Below are positions 46,069 to 54,869 of a stretch of 64,000 bases of DNA, piece by piece. Origin of the DNA: Calditrichia bacterium. Lineage in GTDB: Bacteria; Calditrichota; Calditrichia; RBG-13-44-9; J075. The position numbers and the translations under genes are program-made. The DNA lies in the NCBI GenBank assembly GCA_028284445.1, contig JANQRS010000008.1, positions 29,566 through 93,565 of the forward strand. Reading direction: 5' to 3'. Position 1 is the stretch's first letter. Each line of letters starts with the position of its first letter. The notes under the pieces are model-generated. The model had not been told where the DNA came from. It did not search any database and saw only the letters and a list, made by a program, of their open reading frames with translations.

Positions 46069-46108
46069 ATCCCCCCTAATGTCCCCCCGGGGGGACATTA
46101 GGGGGGAT
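46069..46108. repeat. Dispersed palindrome, family B (copy 2)
   Basis: ATCCCCCCTAATGTCCCCCC and its exact complement: a perfect 40-base palindrome with no loop, about 130 bases after the propeller gene and 65 bases before gcvP. Confidence 0.92.
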
Positions 46109-46173
46109 GAAAAGTGCAGCAATTTGAGTGATTTGATCTCTTACACCACCAAAAGCAAGAAGTGAGAAATCGC

Positions 46174-49059
46174 ATGACGCAGTTCAAGAATAAAATCGCC
46201 GACGCCAACAGCTTTGCAAGGCGGCATAACGGCATTAATGATACAAATCTCAAAGAGATGCTGGCTGCAATCAAGGTCGGCTCGGTAGATGAACTATTGG
46301 AAGAGACAATTCCGGACAGTATCCGCTTAAAAGAGGATATGCACTTGCCGCAAGAATTGTCCGAATACGAATATCTCAATCACCTGAGAAAAATTGCTAA
46401 TAAGAACCAGCTTTTCAAATCGTATATCGGTTTGGGATACCACGATTGTATCGTTCCCTCGGTGATTTTGCGTAATGTCTTTGAAAATCCCGGTTGGTAC
46501 ACCGCCTATACGCCTTATCAAGCGGAGATTGCCCAGGGGCGGCTGGAAGGCTTGCTGAATTTCCAAACGATGGTTTCCGACTTAACCGGTATGGACATCG
46601 CAAATGCCTCTCTTCTCGACGAAAGCACCGCTTCAGCAGAAGCAATGACCATGTTCCATCGTTTGCGCAAGCGTGACAAAGTCACGGCCAACGCAAACGT
46701 TTTCTATGTGTCCGATACCTGCCTGCCGCAGAATATTGATTTGCTCAAGACCCGCTCCGAACCGCTCGGCATCGAAGTGGAAGTAGGACCTATTTCGGAG
46801 TTTAAAGTTGATGAACGTTATTTTGGCGTGCTGCTGCAGTTCCCGGATGCGCTTGGTGGCGTGATGGACTATACCGCATTGATAGAAGCGGCTCACGAGG
46901 CAGATATTCTTGTTGCAGTTGCCGCTGATTTGCTGAGTCTCGCTATTCTCAAGTCACCCGGTGAAATGGGCGCTGATGTTGTTGTCGGTTCCGCCCAGCG
47001 ATTTGGTGTACCGATGGGCTACGGTGGACCACATGCCGGCTATTTTGCGACGCGTGAAAGTTATAAGCGGCAAGTGCCGGGACGAATTATCGGTGTGTCC
47101 CTCGATCGCCATGGAAAGCCGGCATATCGCATGGCCTTACAAACCCGCGAGCAGCATATTCGCCGTGAAAAAGCAACGTCCAATATTTGTACGGCCCAAA
47201 CCCTTTTGGCAATCATGGCCAGCATGTATGCCGTCTATCATGGCCCGAACGGTATTCGCAGAATTGCTGAGCGTATTCATGCCCTCACGCAACTGCTGGC
47301 AAAAGCGATTGCAGATCTCGACCTGAAGCCGGTCAACACGGCCTGCTTTGATACGCTTACCTTGCAGGCGGATGGCCTCAGCGATCGGGTCCGGCCTATT
47401 GCACTTGCCGCCCAAATTAACCTGCGCCATATCGATGCAAATTCATTGAGTATTGCTATAAACGAAACGACTACCGTGGCAGATGTGGAAGCGTTGGTAG
47501 GTGTTCTGGCAAAGGCGCTTGGCAAAAATGCACCTGCAGTAGATCCCGAGGCCGACGGATATCAGCCGGTGGCCGTGCCGCGTGAGAGCGATTATCTGAC
47601 GCATCCGGTATTTCATCAGCATCGCAGCGAAACAGATATGATGCGTTATATAAAACATCTTGAAAACAAAGACTTGTCGCTGGTGCATTCCATGATCCCG
47701 CTTGGGTCTTGCACAATGAAACTGAATGCTGCCAGTGAATTAATGCCGGTGAGCTGGCCGGAATTTGCCGGGCTGCATCCCTTTGTCCCTATAGAGCAAG
47801 CGGCCGGATATCATCAAATGTTTGAAGAACTGGAGCGCGATCTAGCAGTGATCACCGGTTTTCATTCGGTTTCCCTGCAACCGAACTCCGGTGCCCAGGG
47901 CGAATATGCCGGCATGATGGTGATCCGCGCCTATCACCGTGATCGTGGTGAAGGGCATCGTAATGTGTGCCTGATTCCGCAATCGGCGCACGGCACCAAC
48001 CCGGCAAGCGCCATTATGGCCGGTCTGAAAGTGGTGGTTGTTAAGTGCGATGACGCCGGGAATATTGATGTTGCTGATTTGCGTGCAAAGGTAGAGACGC
48101 ATGGTGAAAACCTCGCGGCCCTGATGGTGACCTATCCATCCACGCATGGCGTATTTGAGAGCAGTATTCGCGAGGTCTGCGACATCATTCACCAGGCTGG
48201 TGGTCAGGTATATATGGATGGGGCTAATATGAATGCCCAGGTTGGCCTAACGAACCCCGGCTTGATCGGCGCCGACGTTTGCCACTTAAATCTGCACAAA
48301 ACTTTTAGCATTCCGCACGGCGGCGGTGGCCCGGGAATGGGGCCGATAGGCGTTGTGAAGCACCTTGCGCCCTATTTGCCAGGACACTCGCTGGTGAAAA
48401 CCGGCGGGGAAAAGGCGATTTCGGCTATATCCACAGCGCCCTGGGGCAGTGCCAGCATTCTGCTCATTTCATACGGTTATATCAAGATGCTTGGATTGCG
48501 TGGCGTTCGTTCCGCAACCCGTGTGGCTATTCTCAACGCCAACTACATCAAGTCACGCCTGGAGGATTATTTCCCGGTGCTCTATACTGGTGAGAAAGGC
48601 CGAGTGGGACACGAAATGATTTTTGACATGCGTCCTTTTAAGCAGGAATTGGGTATTGAAGTTGAAGACATTGCCAAGCGTTTAATGGATTACGGTTTCC
48701 ATGCCCCGACGATTTCCTTCCCGGTGATTGGCACCCTGATGGTCGAACCGACGGAAAGTGAATCCAAGGCCGAGCTTGATCGCTTCTGTGATACCATGAT
48801 CAGCATTTATCACGAGATAGAGGAAATTCGCAGCGGTGCGGCCGATGCTCAGAATAACGTGCTGAAAAACGCGCCTCATACCGTTGATATTGCGCTTTCG
48901 GACGAGTGGGATTATCCATATAGTCGTGAAAAGGCGGTCTATCCGCTACCCTTTGTCAAAGCGAATAAGTTCTGGCCGGCAGTCGGACGTATCGACAATG
49001 CCTATGGTGACCGCCATCTGGTGTGCAGCTGTCCGCCACTGGAGGCGTACGAAGGATAG
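46174..49059 (+). CDS. gcvP: Glycine dehydrogenase (decarboxylating), P protein of the glycine cleavage system
   Basis: 961 residues from ATG 46174 (a GTG at 46162 is possible). Both halves of the P protein are fused: the N-terminal half ([31 protein letters not shown]) and the C-terminal half with the pyridoxal-phosphate lysine in [18 protein letters not shown]. Length matches E. coli GcvP (957). It decarboxylates glycine and passes aminomethyl to the lipoyl H protein. gcvT and gcvH are not adjacent. The last ~220 bases are duplicated just downstream (49306-49536). Confidence 0.97.
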   Translation: MTQFKNKIADANSFARRHNGINDTNLKEMLAAIKVGSVDELLEETIPDSIRLKEDMHLPQELSEYEYLNHLRKIANKNQLFKSYIGLGYHDCIVPSVILRNVFENPGWYTAYTPYQAEIAQGRLEGLLNFQTMVSDLTGMDIANASLLDESTASAEAMTMFHRLRKRDKVTANANVFYVSDTCLPQNIDLLKTRSEPLGIEVEVGPISEFKVDERYFGVLLQFPDALGGVMDYTALIEAAHEADILVAVAADLLSLAILKSPGEMGADVVVGSAQRFGVPMGYGGPHAGYFATRESYKRQVPGRIIGVSLDRHGKPAYRMALQTREQHIRREKATSNICTAQTLLAIMASMYAVYHGPNGIRRIAERIHALTQLLAKAIADLDLKPVNTACFDTLTLQADGLSDRVRPIALAAQINLRHIDANSLSIAINETTTVADVEALVGVLAKALGKNAPAVDPEADGYQPVAVPRESDYLTHPVFHQHRSETDMMRYIKHLENKDLSLVHSMIPLGSCTMKLNAASELMPVSWPEFAGLHPFVPIEQAAGYHQMFEELERDLAVITGFHSVSLQPNSGAQGEYAGMMVIRAYHRDRGEGHRNVCLIPQSAHGTNPASAIMAGLKVVVVKCDDAGNIDVADLRAKVETHGENLAALMVTYPSTHGVFESSIREVCDIIHQAGGQVYMDGANMNAQVGLTNPGLIGADVCHLNLHKTFSIPHGGGGPGMGPIGVVKHLAPYLPGHSLVKTGGEKAISAISTAPWGSASILLISYGYIKMLGLRGVRSATRVAILNANYIKSRLEDYFPVLYTGEKGRVGHEMIFDMRPFKQELGIEVEDIAKRLMDYGFHAPTISFPVIGTLMVEPTESESKAELDRFCDTMISIYHEIEEIRSGAADAQNNVLKNAPHTVDIALSDEWDYPYSREKAVYPLPFVKANKFWPAVGRIDNAYGDRHLVCSCPPLEAYEG

Positions 49060-49268
49060 TATGTAAAGTTCTTTATCGATTGGAATTGTAGCGGAGTGAA
49101 ATACTTCGTTGGCTAAATAGAATTTACTGCAGGTTTACTTTTTTACTGGTGTTGGAATTCGAAAACCGACCAAGTATTTTGTTGTTGCTAACTAGCCGAG
49201 GATAAACTAAAGAATTGAAGGACTAGCTTACTGATACTCTGACTACTAATAAAAAGGAGTTTCCCGCA

Positions 49269-49340
49269 TGGATCGTTTACGAAAAATAGTGGACCTTTCA
49301 ACCATAGCGGTGCGGCCGATGTTCAGAATAACGTGCTGAA
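49269..49340 (+). pseudogene. Truncated first copy of the small membrane ORF
   Basis: ATG 49269 follows a good ribosome site and encodes MDRLRKIVDLSTI, identical in style to the intact gene at 49738. It then runs into duplicated gcvP sequence out of frame and stops after 23 codons. Confidence 0.7.
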
Positions 49341-49536
49341 AAACGCGCCTCATACCGTTGATATTGCGCTTTCGGACGAGTGGGATTATCCATATAGTCG
49401 CGAAAAGGCGGTCTATCTATTGCCCTTCGTAACAGCGAATAAGTTTTGGCCGGCAGTTGGGCGCATCGACAAAGCCTATGGCGACCGCCATCTGGTGTGC
49501 AGCTGTCCGCAGAGGCGTACGAGGGATAGTATGTAA
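49306..49536 (+). pseudogene. Duplicated 3' fragment of gcvP
   Basis: Encodes the last ~65 residues of GcvP ([19 protein letters not shown], then [16 protein letters not shown] and DRHLVCSCP). It lost its upstream part, and a small deletion near 49512 changes the terminal residues. Product of the tandem duplication; not expected to be functional. Confidence 0.85.
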
Positions 49537-49737
49537 AGTTCTTTATTGATTGGAATTGTAGCAGAGTGAAATACTTCGTAGGCCGAATAGAATTTACTGC
49601 AGGTTTACTTTTTCACTTGTGTTGGAATTAGAAACCCGACCAAGTATTTTGTTATTGCTAACTACACGAGAATAAACTAAAGAATTGGAGGACTAGCTTA
49701 CTGACACCCTTACTACTAATAAAAAGGAGTTTTCTCC

Positions 49738-49995
49738 ATGGATCGTTTACGAAAAATAGTGGATGTTTCAACCATACCCGGGCAGGTGATGATCAGAATA
49801 GATCTCAAGATGCTCCGTAGCGTATTATGGCACTTTGTCGAGAGCTTCATAATCGCTTTATCGGTACACCTGCTTATTCACCTTGTCATAATCATTGGTT
49901 TCGAAGCTTGTCCATTTGATCATCACCTATACCCGAAGCCCCAGGCCAGCTACGTTGTAGCTGGCCCAATTTCAGATTCTGTTATATGGCAATGA
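49738..49995 (+). CDS. Small single-span membrane protein, unknown function
   Basis: 85 residues. AAAAAGGAGT lies 10 bases before the ATG. One hydrophobic segment (about 32-53: FVESFIIALSVHLLIHLVII) follows a basic N-terminus (MDRLRK) and precedes a His/Pro-rich tail. No family recognised. Its 5' end is the right-hand copy of the duplication, so this is the ancestral, unbroken version. Reality rests on the ribosome site and membrane segment; moderate confidence. Confidence 0.5.
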   Translation: MDRLRKIVDVSTIPGQVMIRIDLKMLRSVLWHFVESFIIALSVHLLIHLVIIIGFEACPFDHHLYPKPQASYVVAGPISDSVIWQ

Positions 49996-50344
49996 AACGC
50001 CACATAAATATAATACTTTTATGGGTGAATGAAAGACTTTCTTCAACGAGCATCGACACTCTATGGTCGAGAAATTTTTCCAAAGGATTTTACAAAAGAA
50101 TGGTACTATAATTGATAATGCGTCGCAAGCTGAAATAGCGTTGCATATGCTTGCCGCTACCCATACCCACAATCCTCTTTTTCAGCAGCAATAGGCGACG
50201 AATATCGACGATATGCAGGTTATCTCATCTCCGATGAGGGAAAAAATGTTTTTCCGATGATGCTGGAGATGGTTAGTTGGAGCGCCTCGACGGGGATTTT
50301 ACAAAAGAAAACTGGACAACTAAAAGCAACTTCGCGAGGAGGCT
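49996..50344 (+). other. Decayed intergenic region with a direct repeat
   Basis: No intact gene. A 27-codon frame at 50031 (KDFLQRASTLYGREIF) stops quickly and may be a remnant. GGATTTTACAAAAGAA occurs at about 50088 and again at about 50296, a 16-base direct repeat spanning the region. Confidence 0.4.
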
Positions 50345-50560
50345 GTGACCACCCCTATTGCCAAAGACATCAAAATATTTGTCCCCGCAAAGAACTTTGA
50401 TGAATCCCTCCGTTTTTATCAGGCGCTTGGCTGGAAAGCAAATTTTGTGGTAGAGGATGATTTATTGTTGAGCTGGAGTTGGCTGATAAGCGCTTTTAAT
50501 GGGATCCCAGCGGCGTTTTGCTGCATTTTTCCAGAATCTTGAATAAGGAGATTTGCTTGA
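50345..50560 (+). pseudogene. Truncated, frameshifted VOC-family (glyoxalase/bleomycin-resistance-like) gene
   Basis: KDIKIFVPAKNFDESLRFYQALGWKA (split at residue 20) is the start of a vicinal-oxygen-chelate domain. After FVVEDDL the frame reads nonsense, but the next frame gives ELELADKRF, the expected continuation, followed by a stop. So a frameshift near 50466 and a downstream deletion have broken it. An intact domain would need about 120 residues. Confidence 0.75.
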
Positions 50561-50573
50561 AAAGGAGGTTTTG

Positions 50574-51290
50574 ATGGCTGAAGGTGAGCTGACTGCCAGG
50601 GCGTTTCTTGAAAAATTGAAGATCCTTGTATCTGAAAAAGAAACGCACAAGGTACAAAAATTCTTCAAGGGAAATGATGGAAAGACAAAGGCCCTTGGTG
50701 TTAAATTTGGCGATGTTTTTCGACTTGCAAAAGAATTTACCCTGATGCCACTGCCTGAAATTGAAGTACTCCTGGAGAGTCACTTCTACGAAGTTCGCAT
50801 GGGAGCGGTCAGTATCATGGACTTTCAGGCCAGGAGCAAGAAGACGTCAATTGTTCGCAAGAAAGAGCTGTATGAGTTATATTTAAGTCGTCACGATCGA
50901 CTCAATAATTGGGATTTTGTGGACCGTGGTTCATATAACATTATCGGCGAATATCTATTTGACAAGCCACGAGATATTTTATATGAATTAGCAAAGTCCG
51001 ATGATCCTTGGGAGCGAAGAACGGCGATTGTGAGTACCTACGCATTCATTAAGAAAAATGATCTGGACGATACCTTCAAGATTGCTGAGATTTTGATACA
51101 TGATCAGCACGAGTTGATCAATAAAGCAGTTGGTAGCTGGTTGCGCGAGGCAGGGAAGAAAGATGCCGAAAGGTTGCGCCGATTCCTCGATCAATATGCC
51201 GCTTCCATGCCAAGAGTGACCCTTCGCTATGCCATTGAGAAGTTTGATCAGGCCACCCGAACACACTATATGGCGCTCGGAAAGAGATAG
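50574..51290 (+). CDS. AlkD-like DNA alkylation repair protein
   Basis: 238 residues from ATG 50574 (AAAAGGAGG upstream; the TTG at 50553 is rejected). It is a HEAT-like alpha-helical protein: VKFGDVFRLAKEF, EVRMGAVSIMDFQAR, LNNWDFVDRGSYNIIGEYL, DDPWERRTAIVSTYAFI and VGSWLREAGKKD match AlkD glycosylases, with the catalytic-region Trp and Asp (NNWDFVD) present. It excises positively charged alkylated bases without base flipping in studied members. It stands alone between a broken VOC gene and a terminator. Confidence 0.9.
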   Translation: MAEGELTARAFLEKLKILVSEKETHKVQKFFKGNDGKTKALGVKFGDVFRLAKEFTLMPLPEIEVLLESHFYEVRMGAVSIMDFQARSKKTSIVRKKELYELYLSRHDRLNNWDFVDRGSYNIIGEYLFDKPRDILYELAKSDDPWERRTAIVSTYAFIKKNDLDDTFKIAEILIHDQHELINKAVGSWLREAGKKDAERLRRFLDQYAASMPRVTLRYAIEKFDQATRTHYMALGKR

Positions 51291-51311
51291 TTTTGTCGTA
51301 AGAATTAAAGA

Positions 51312-51338
51312 GGTCCACCAAGGTGGGCTTTCTTTTTT
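51312..51338 (+). terminator. Intrinsic terminator of the AlkD-like gene
   Basis: GTCCAC(C) pairs with (G)GTGGGC around a CAAG loop and is followed by TTTCTTTTTT, 22 bases after the stop. Confidence 0.75.
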
Positions 51339-51345
51339 GTCTTGA

Positions 51346-51419
51346 TGAGCGTTTTGAGCGTTTTTCTCTTGCTTTGGTCGCTGTGAGGTGATATATTTTA
51401 ATAACGCTCAAAACGCTCA
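51346..51419 (+). promoter_or_regulatory. Shared inverted-repeat operator (site 3) before the SRPBCC-ribA pair
   Basis: TGAGCGTTTTGAGCGTT (51346-51362) and AACGCTCAAAACGCTCA (51403-51419) are perfect 17-base complements, 40 bases apart, with TATATT (51392-51397) between them as a possible -10 box. Same motif as 33244 and 40601. Confidence 0.72.
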
Positions 51420-51490
51420 TGTTGCTGCCGACAGTTTCTAAGGAACGTTGAGTATAAACGGCCGATAATTTGTTTGATTGGAAAAGAAGT

Positions 51491-51964
51491 ATGCGCATCA
51501 AAATAGAAACGACTGTGAATGCTGACTTGCATTCTGTTTTTAATGGCTTCAACAAGTCTCTCTTTCTGAAACTGACGCCGCCCGGGATGCCGGTGGAGTT
51601 GGAGAGATTTGATGGGGTATATGAAGGCGCCGAGGTTCACTTGAACATGCGGATGCCCCTCCGTAAGCAAAAATGGGTGAGCGTTATAACCGAACATCGG
51701 GTTCAACTCAATGAGATCTACTTCATCGACGAAGGGACTGTTTTACCCGCCCCTTTTCACAGTTGGCATCATCAGCATCGCATGATAAAGGACGGCAGCA
51801 AAACCCGAATCATCGATGATATCAGCTATCAATGCCGCCCGTCTTTCATGAATGCCCTTTTCTTTCCCTTATTATACCTGCAATTTCTCTATCGAAAACC
51901 GGTGTATCGCCATGTCTTTAGCGAGATGCCGGCAGCCAATGATGTTGGGCCGGAGCAGGTCTGA
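51491..51964 (+). CDS. SRPBCC-family protein (second in the window)
   Basis: 157 residues from ATG 51491 (TTG 51470 possible). N-terminal strand RIKIETTVNADLHSVFNGFN, then FDGVYEGAEVHLNMRMP, FHSWHHQHRM and DDISYQCRP fit the START-like helix-grip fold of ligand-binding SRPBCC proteins, like the one fused by overlap to the photolyase. It follows operator site 3 and is 165 bases before ribA. Ligand unknown; perhaps a lipid- or flavin-handling protein (speculative). Confidence 0.72.
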   Translation: MRIKIETTVNADLHSVFNGFNKSLFLKLTPPGMPVELERFDGVYEGAEVHLNMRMPLRKQKWVSVITEHRVQLNEIYFIDEGTVLPAPFHSWHHQHRMIKDGSKTRIIDDISYQCRPSFMNALFFPLLYLQFLYRKPVYRHVFSEMPAANDVGPEQV

Positions 51965-52129
51965 AGGGTATATTTTGTGAAAGATGTATCAAAAAGTGGA
52001 ATACGGAGTCTAAATATATAGAGTCTGGGATTTATGGGAGAAAGGGGAACTTGCCGGTAGTAACCGGCCTTCGTTGTGGTAGTAGCAGCACTTAACCGCC
52101 AGTGATCCTTCAAATACCAAGGAGATTTT

Positions 52130-52774
52130 ATGTTGCAGGAAATGAAGAATAAAGTTTGGATATATTCGAAAACACTTTTGCCTACGCGCCATGGCAATTT
52201 TGATGTCTATGTTTTCAGAAATCAGATAGATTATAAAGAACACTTGGCCATTGTAGCAGGAGATCTTAGCGATGGCAAAGATATGCCGGTTCGGATCCAC
52301 TCTGAATGTTTGACGAGTGAAGTGCTCGGTTCTCTAAAATGCGATTGTCGTGAGCAGTTGGAAGGCGCACTGGCAATGATCGCCGCTCGTGGACGGGGCA
52401 TTGTGCTTTATATGCGCCAGGAAGGACGGGGCATTGGTCTTGGCAACAAAATTCGCGCATATGCCCTCCAGGAATCCGGATTTGATACTGTCGAAGCGAA
52501 TCACATGCTCGGCTTCCCGGACGACTTGCGGAATTACGATATCTCAGCGGCAATGCTGGAGATGCTTGATGTTAGTTCCGTTCAGCTCATCACCAATAAT
52601 CCGCGCAAAATCTCCGGACTAGAGTCCAATGGAGTAGTCGTTAGCGGTCGCATTCCCCTGGAGATTGAGCCCAACGATGTCAATAAAGATTATCTGGAAA
52701 CCAAAGCACGGAAATCCGGGCACCTGCTAAAATTCGATAAGGACGATCAACCGCAGCTCGATTTGAGCGCGTGA
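52130..52774 (+). CDS. ribA: GTP cyclohydrolase II
   Basis: 214 residues. SECLTSEVLGSLKCDC provides the three zinc-binding cysteines, followed by RGIVLYMRQEGRGIGLGNKI and LITNNPRKI, all signature segments of RibA. It opens GTP to the pyrimidine precursor of riboflavin, FMN and FAD. Here it is a free-standing enzyme, not fused to RibB. AAGGAG precedes the ATG. It lies behind operator site 3 with an SRPBCC gene, paralleling the photolyase operon, so it may raise flavin supply for photolyase (inference). Confidence 0.96.
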   Translation: MLQEMKNKVWIYSKTLLPTRHGNFDVYVFRNQIDYKEHLAIVAGDLSDGKDMPVRIHSECLTSEVLGSLKCDCREQLEGALAMIAARGRGIVLYMRQEGRGIGLGNKIRAYALQESGFDTVEANHMLGFPDDLRNYDISAAMLEMLDVSSVQLITNNPRKISGLESNGVVVSGRIPLEIEPNDVNKDYLETKARKSGHLLKFDKDDQPQLDLSA

Positions 52775-52793
52775 TGGATAAAAGTACCTGACT

Positions 52794-52828
52794 AAAAAAA
52801 CCGGGAATAGCCTTCCCGGTTTTTTTTT
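52794..52828. terminator. Intrinsic terminator after ribA
   Basis: A7, CCGGGAA, TAGCC loop, TTCCCGG, T9: a strong, symmetric terminator usable on both strands. Confidence 0.93.
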
Positions 52829-52897
52829 GCCATTTTGCAACTTTGGAAAATGCTCTGCCATCCAAATAATAGTGCAGTGAGTTTGCATGCCATGGTA

Positions 52898-52934
52898 CCC
52901 CCCTATATGTCCCCCCGGGGGACATATAGGGGGG
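52898..52934. repeat. Dispersed palindrome, family B (copy 3)
   Basis: CCCCCCTATATGTCCCCC and its complement around a C/G centre. Inner arms differ from copies 1 and 2 but stay complementary. Confidence 0.92.
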
Positions 52935-52968
52935 ACAAAACAAACTGAATTGATATGAGGGACTGATC

Positions 52969-54399
52969 ATGCCGGGACTTTCTCGTGCTCGCAATATCTA
53001 CTTTAGCCTCTTCTTTTTCTTTTTCGCCGTACTAACTCACGTCCAGGCCCAGAACCGGGTACCAGAAAAAACCACCTCTGCCTTAAATAGCCTCAGCAAC
53101 GCTTTCGAAAATCTGGCGGAATTTGCAGGGCCGGCGGTTGTGCAGATTTTTTCGACGGCTTATGCTCCCGGTGACGGCAGCACAACAGCGAGTATCATTA
53201 CCCGGCAAAGCAGCACCGGGTCCGGTGTTATTGTCGATCCCAACGGATATATTGTCACAAACGCCCATGTGGTTTCCGGCGCGCACCAGGTACGGGTGCT
53301 ATTGCCGACAACCATCGAGCGCGAAAGCAACATTACCTCCATTCTGAAGCCAGGCGGCCTTCGCGTCGAAGCGCGCATTATCGGGGTTGATACAGAAACC
53401 GATCTGGCCATATTAAAAATTGAAGGCAGTGATTATCCCTATTTGGCTTTTGGAGATTCGGATTTACTACGACAGGGCGAACTGGTGTTTGCGTTTGGCA
53501 GTCCTCTGGGACTCAGCAATTCATTGACGATGGGCGTTATCAGCTCCGTGGCGCGTCAGCTGGAGCCGGAATCTCCCATGGTCTATATCCAAACCGATGC
53601 CCCGATCAATCCCGGCAACAGTGGCGGACCACTCTTAAACTCCAATGGGGAAGTGGTTGGCATTAATACCCTGATTTTTTCTCGCTCCGGAGGCAGTGAC
53701 GGGATTGGTTTTGCGGCGCCGGGAAATATTGTAAGAGCCATTTATCAGCAGCTTCGCAAGAACGGTCGAGTGCGCCGCGGGGAAATCGGTGTCTTCCCAC
53801 AAACAATTTCTCCGGCAATTGCCGCCGGGCTTGGGCTGAATAAACAGTGGGGAGTTGTTCTCAGCGATGTAGTGCCAAGCGGGCCGGCGGCTGAGGCCGG
53901 ATTGCGCCCGGGAGACGTTATTCTTTCCCTGGATGGAAAACAAATGGAAAATGCACGGCAGTTTAACGTGAATGTCTATCAGCGTGAACTCGGCGCAACT
54001 GTTGCCCTGGTAGTGCAACGCGCCGGCCAAGTCCTGAACTTTCAGGTAGAGGTGGTGGAGCGCCCGGATGACCCATCGCGCTTCTTCGACATGGTTGATC
54101 CATCAAAAAACCTGATTCCGGAACTGGGCATTCTGGCCATTGATATCAATCGCCGGGTGGAAGAAATGATTCCGCGTCGTCGCAAGCGCTTTGGCGTACT
54201 CGTGGCCGCTACTGCCCAGGATGCCCCGACAGTTAGCCTGCGCTTTCAGCCGGGCGATGTTATTTATTCAGTGAATCAAATAGAAGTGACCGGCCTGACC
54301 AGTCTGCGACAGGCGTTAACCAGCGTTGCTGATGCCGGTGCCATTGTCGTTCATACCGAACGTCGCGGGCGCCTGCTATATGTTATTCTCGAGCGCTAG
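52969..54399 (+). CDS. HtrA/DegP-like periplasmic serine protease with PDZ domains
   Basis: 476 residues. A signal or anchor helix (NIYFSLFFFFFAVLTHVQA) precedes a trypsin-like domain with catalytic residues in VTNAHVV (His), DLAILKI (Asp) and NPGNSGGPL (Ser). One clear PDZ domain (about 270-365: GVVLSDVVPSGPAAEAGLRPGDVI, split at residue 20) is followed by a second weaker one (about 385-475). Such proteases remove misfolded envelope proteins. GAGGGA precedes the ATG. It is monocistronic, preceded by a palindrome and followed by a long gap. Confidence 0.94.
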   Translation: MPGLSRARNIYFSLFFFFFAVLTHVQAQNRVPEKTTSALNSLSNAFENLAEFAGPAVVQIFSTAYAPGDGSTTASIITRQSSTGSGVIVDPNGYIVTNAHVVSGAHQVRVLLPTTIERESNITSILKPGGLRVEARIIGVDTETDLAILKIEGSDYPYLAFGDSDLLRQGELVFAFGSPLGLSNSLTMGVISSVARQLEPESPMVYIQTDAPINPGNSGGPLLNSNGEVVGINTLIFSRSGGSDGIGFAAPGNIVRAIYQQLRKNGRVRRGEIGVFPQTISPAIAAGLGLNKQWGVVLSDVVPSGPAAEAGLRPGDVILSLDGKQMENARQFNVNVYQRELGATVALVVQRAGQVLNFQVEVVERPDDPSRFFDMVDPSKNLIPELGILAIDINRRVEEMIPRRRKRFGVLVAATAQDAPTVSLRFQPGDVIYSVNQIEVTGLTSLRQALTSVADAGAIVVHTERRGRLLYVILER

Positions 54400-54690
54400 A
54401 GATAGCGCTCGGATTTTATTTCCATCCCTTCGTTTTTTTGATCTCCACCTCATTTGCCCTCATAACGCCCGGCTATATTTGCCGAAAGTGATTTTTTTGC
54501 CACTCAAGGGAATGAACCGCAACATTCTGATACGATTCTCGGATCTCACAAAGGTTGTATTTCACAACTGTTTTTTTGGTCGAGTCATGTTGTTTTTGGG
54601 CGATAATAGCATCTGGTTATTATTGTCGCTGCTAATGCTGAAGTAGAGCGTCGCATTGGCCCGAGCTGATAGTGGATGGTTCCCGTGACC
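54400..54690. other. Intergenic region after the protease gene
   Basis: Non-coding apart from shadows; an apparent 106-codon frame overlaps the protease and has no ribosome site. No structure stands out before the tandem repeats at 54691. Confidence 0.4.
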
Positions 54691-54735
54691 AAAATTCAGA
54701 TACCAGGTGTTGGAAAATTCAATATCAGGTGTTGA
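54691..54735 (+). promoter_or_regulatory. Tandem 22-23 bp direct repeats, candidate activator-binding sites
   Basis: AAAATTCAGATACCAGGTGT and AAAATTCAATATCAGGTGTT begin two adjacent copies of a 22-23 base unit. They end about 88 bases before the -24 element of the fliW promoter, a typical enhancer distance for sigma-54 activators. Confidence 0.55.
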
Positions 54736-54822
54736 AATATCAGTCGTTATCAGAGCCTTAGAAAAACCGTAAATTTTTTTTAAATATTGTTTTTATTGAG
54801 CTTATAGTGATTCGTCAGTAGC

Positions 54823-54838
54823 TGGCATATATGTTGCT
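54823..54838 (+). promoter_or_regulatory. Sigma-54 promoter of fliW
   Basis: TGGCAT, ATATG, TTGCT: one mismatch to TGGCAC-N5-TTGCW, with exact GG-N10-GC spacing. Expected start near 54850; the ATG is at 54870. Confidence 0.7.
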
Positions 54839-54869
54839 CAATAACAAATGACTTTCGGCGGAGAGATAC

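Larger units (their letters stand above)
48844..49800 (+). repeat. Partial tandem duplication (about 470 bp unit) of the gcvP tail and downstream DNA
   Basis: 48844-49305 and 49318-49781 align along their whole length: gcvP 3' end, the intergenic sequence, an AAAAAGGAGT ribosome site and the first 13 codons of a small ORF. The unit is bounded by GATGCTCAGAATA (48844), GATGTTCAGAATA (49318) and GATGATCAGAATA (49788), suggesting crossover at short homologies. The copies differ by scattered, largely synonymous changes in the coding part, so the event is not recent. Confidence 0.88.

Noticed and set aside
54326..54646. 106-codon frame overlapping the protease gene end
   Set aside because: Starts inside the protease gene, lacks a ribosome site and shows no recognisable domain.
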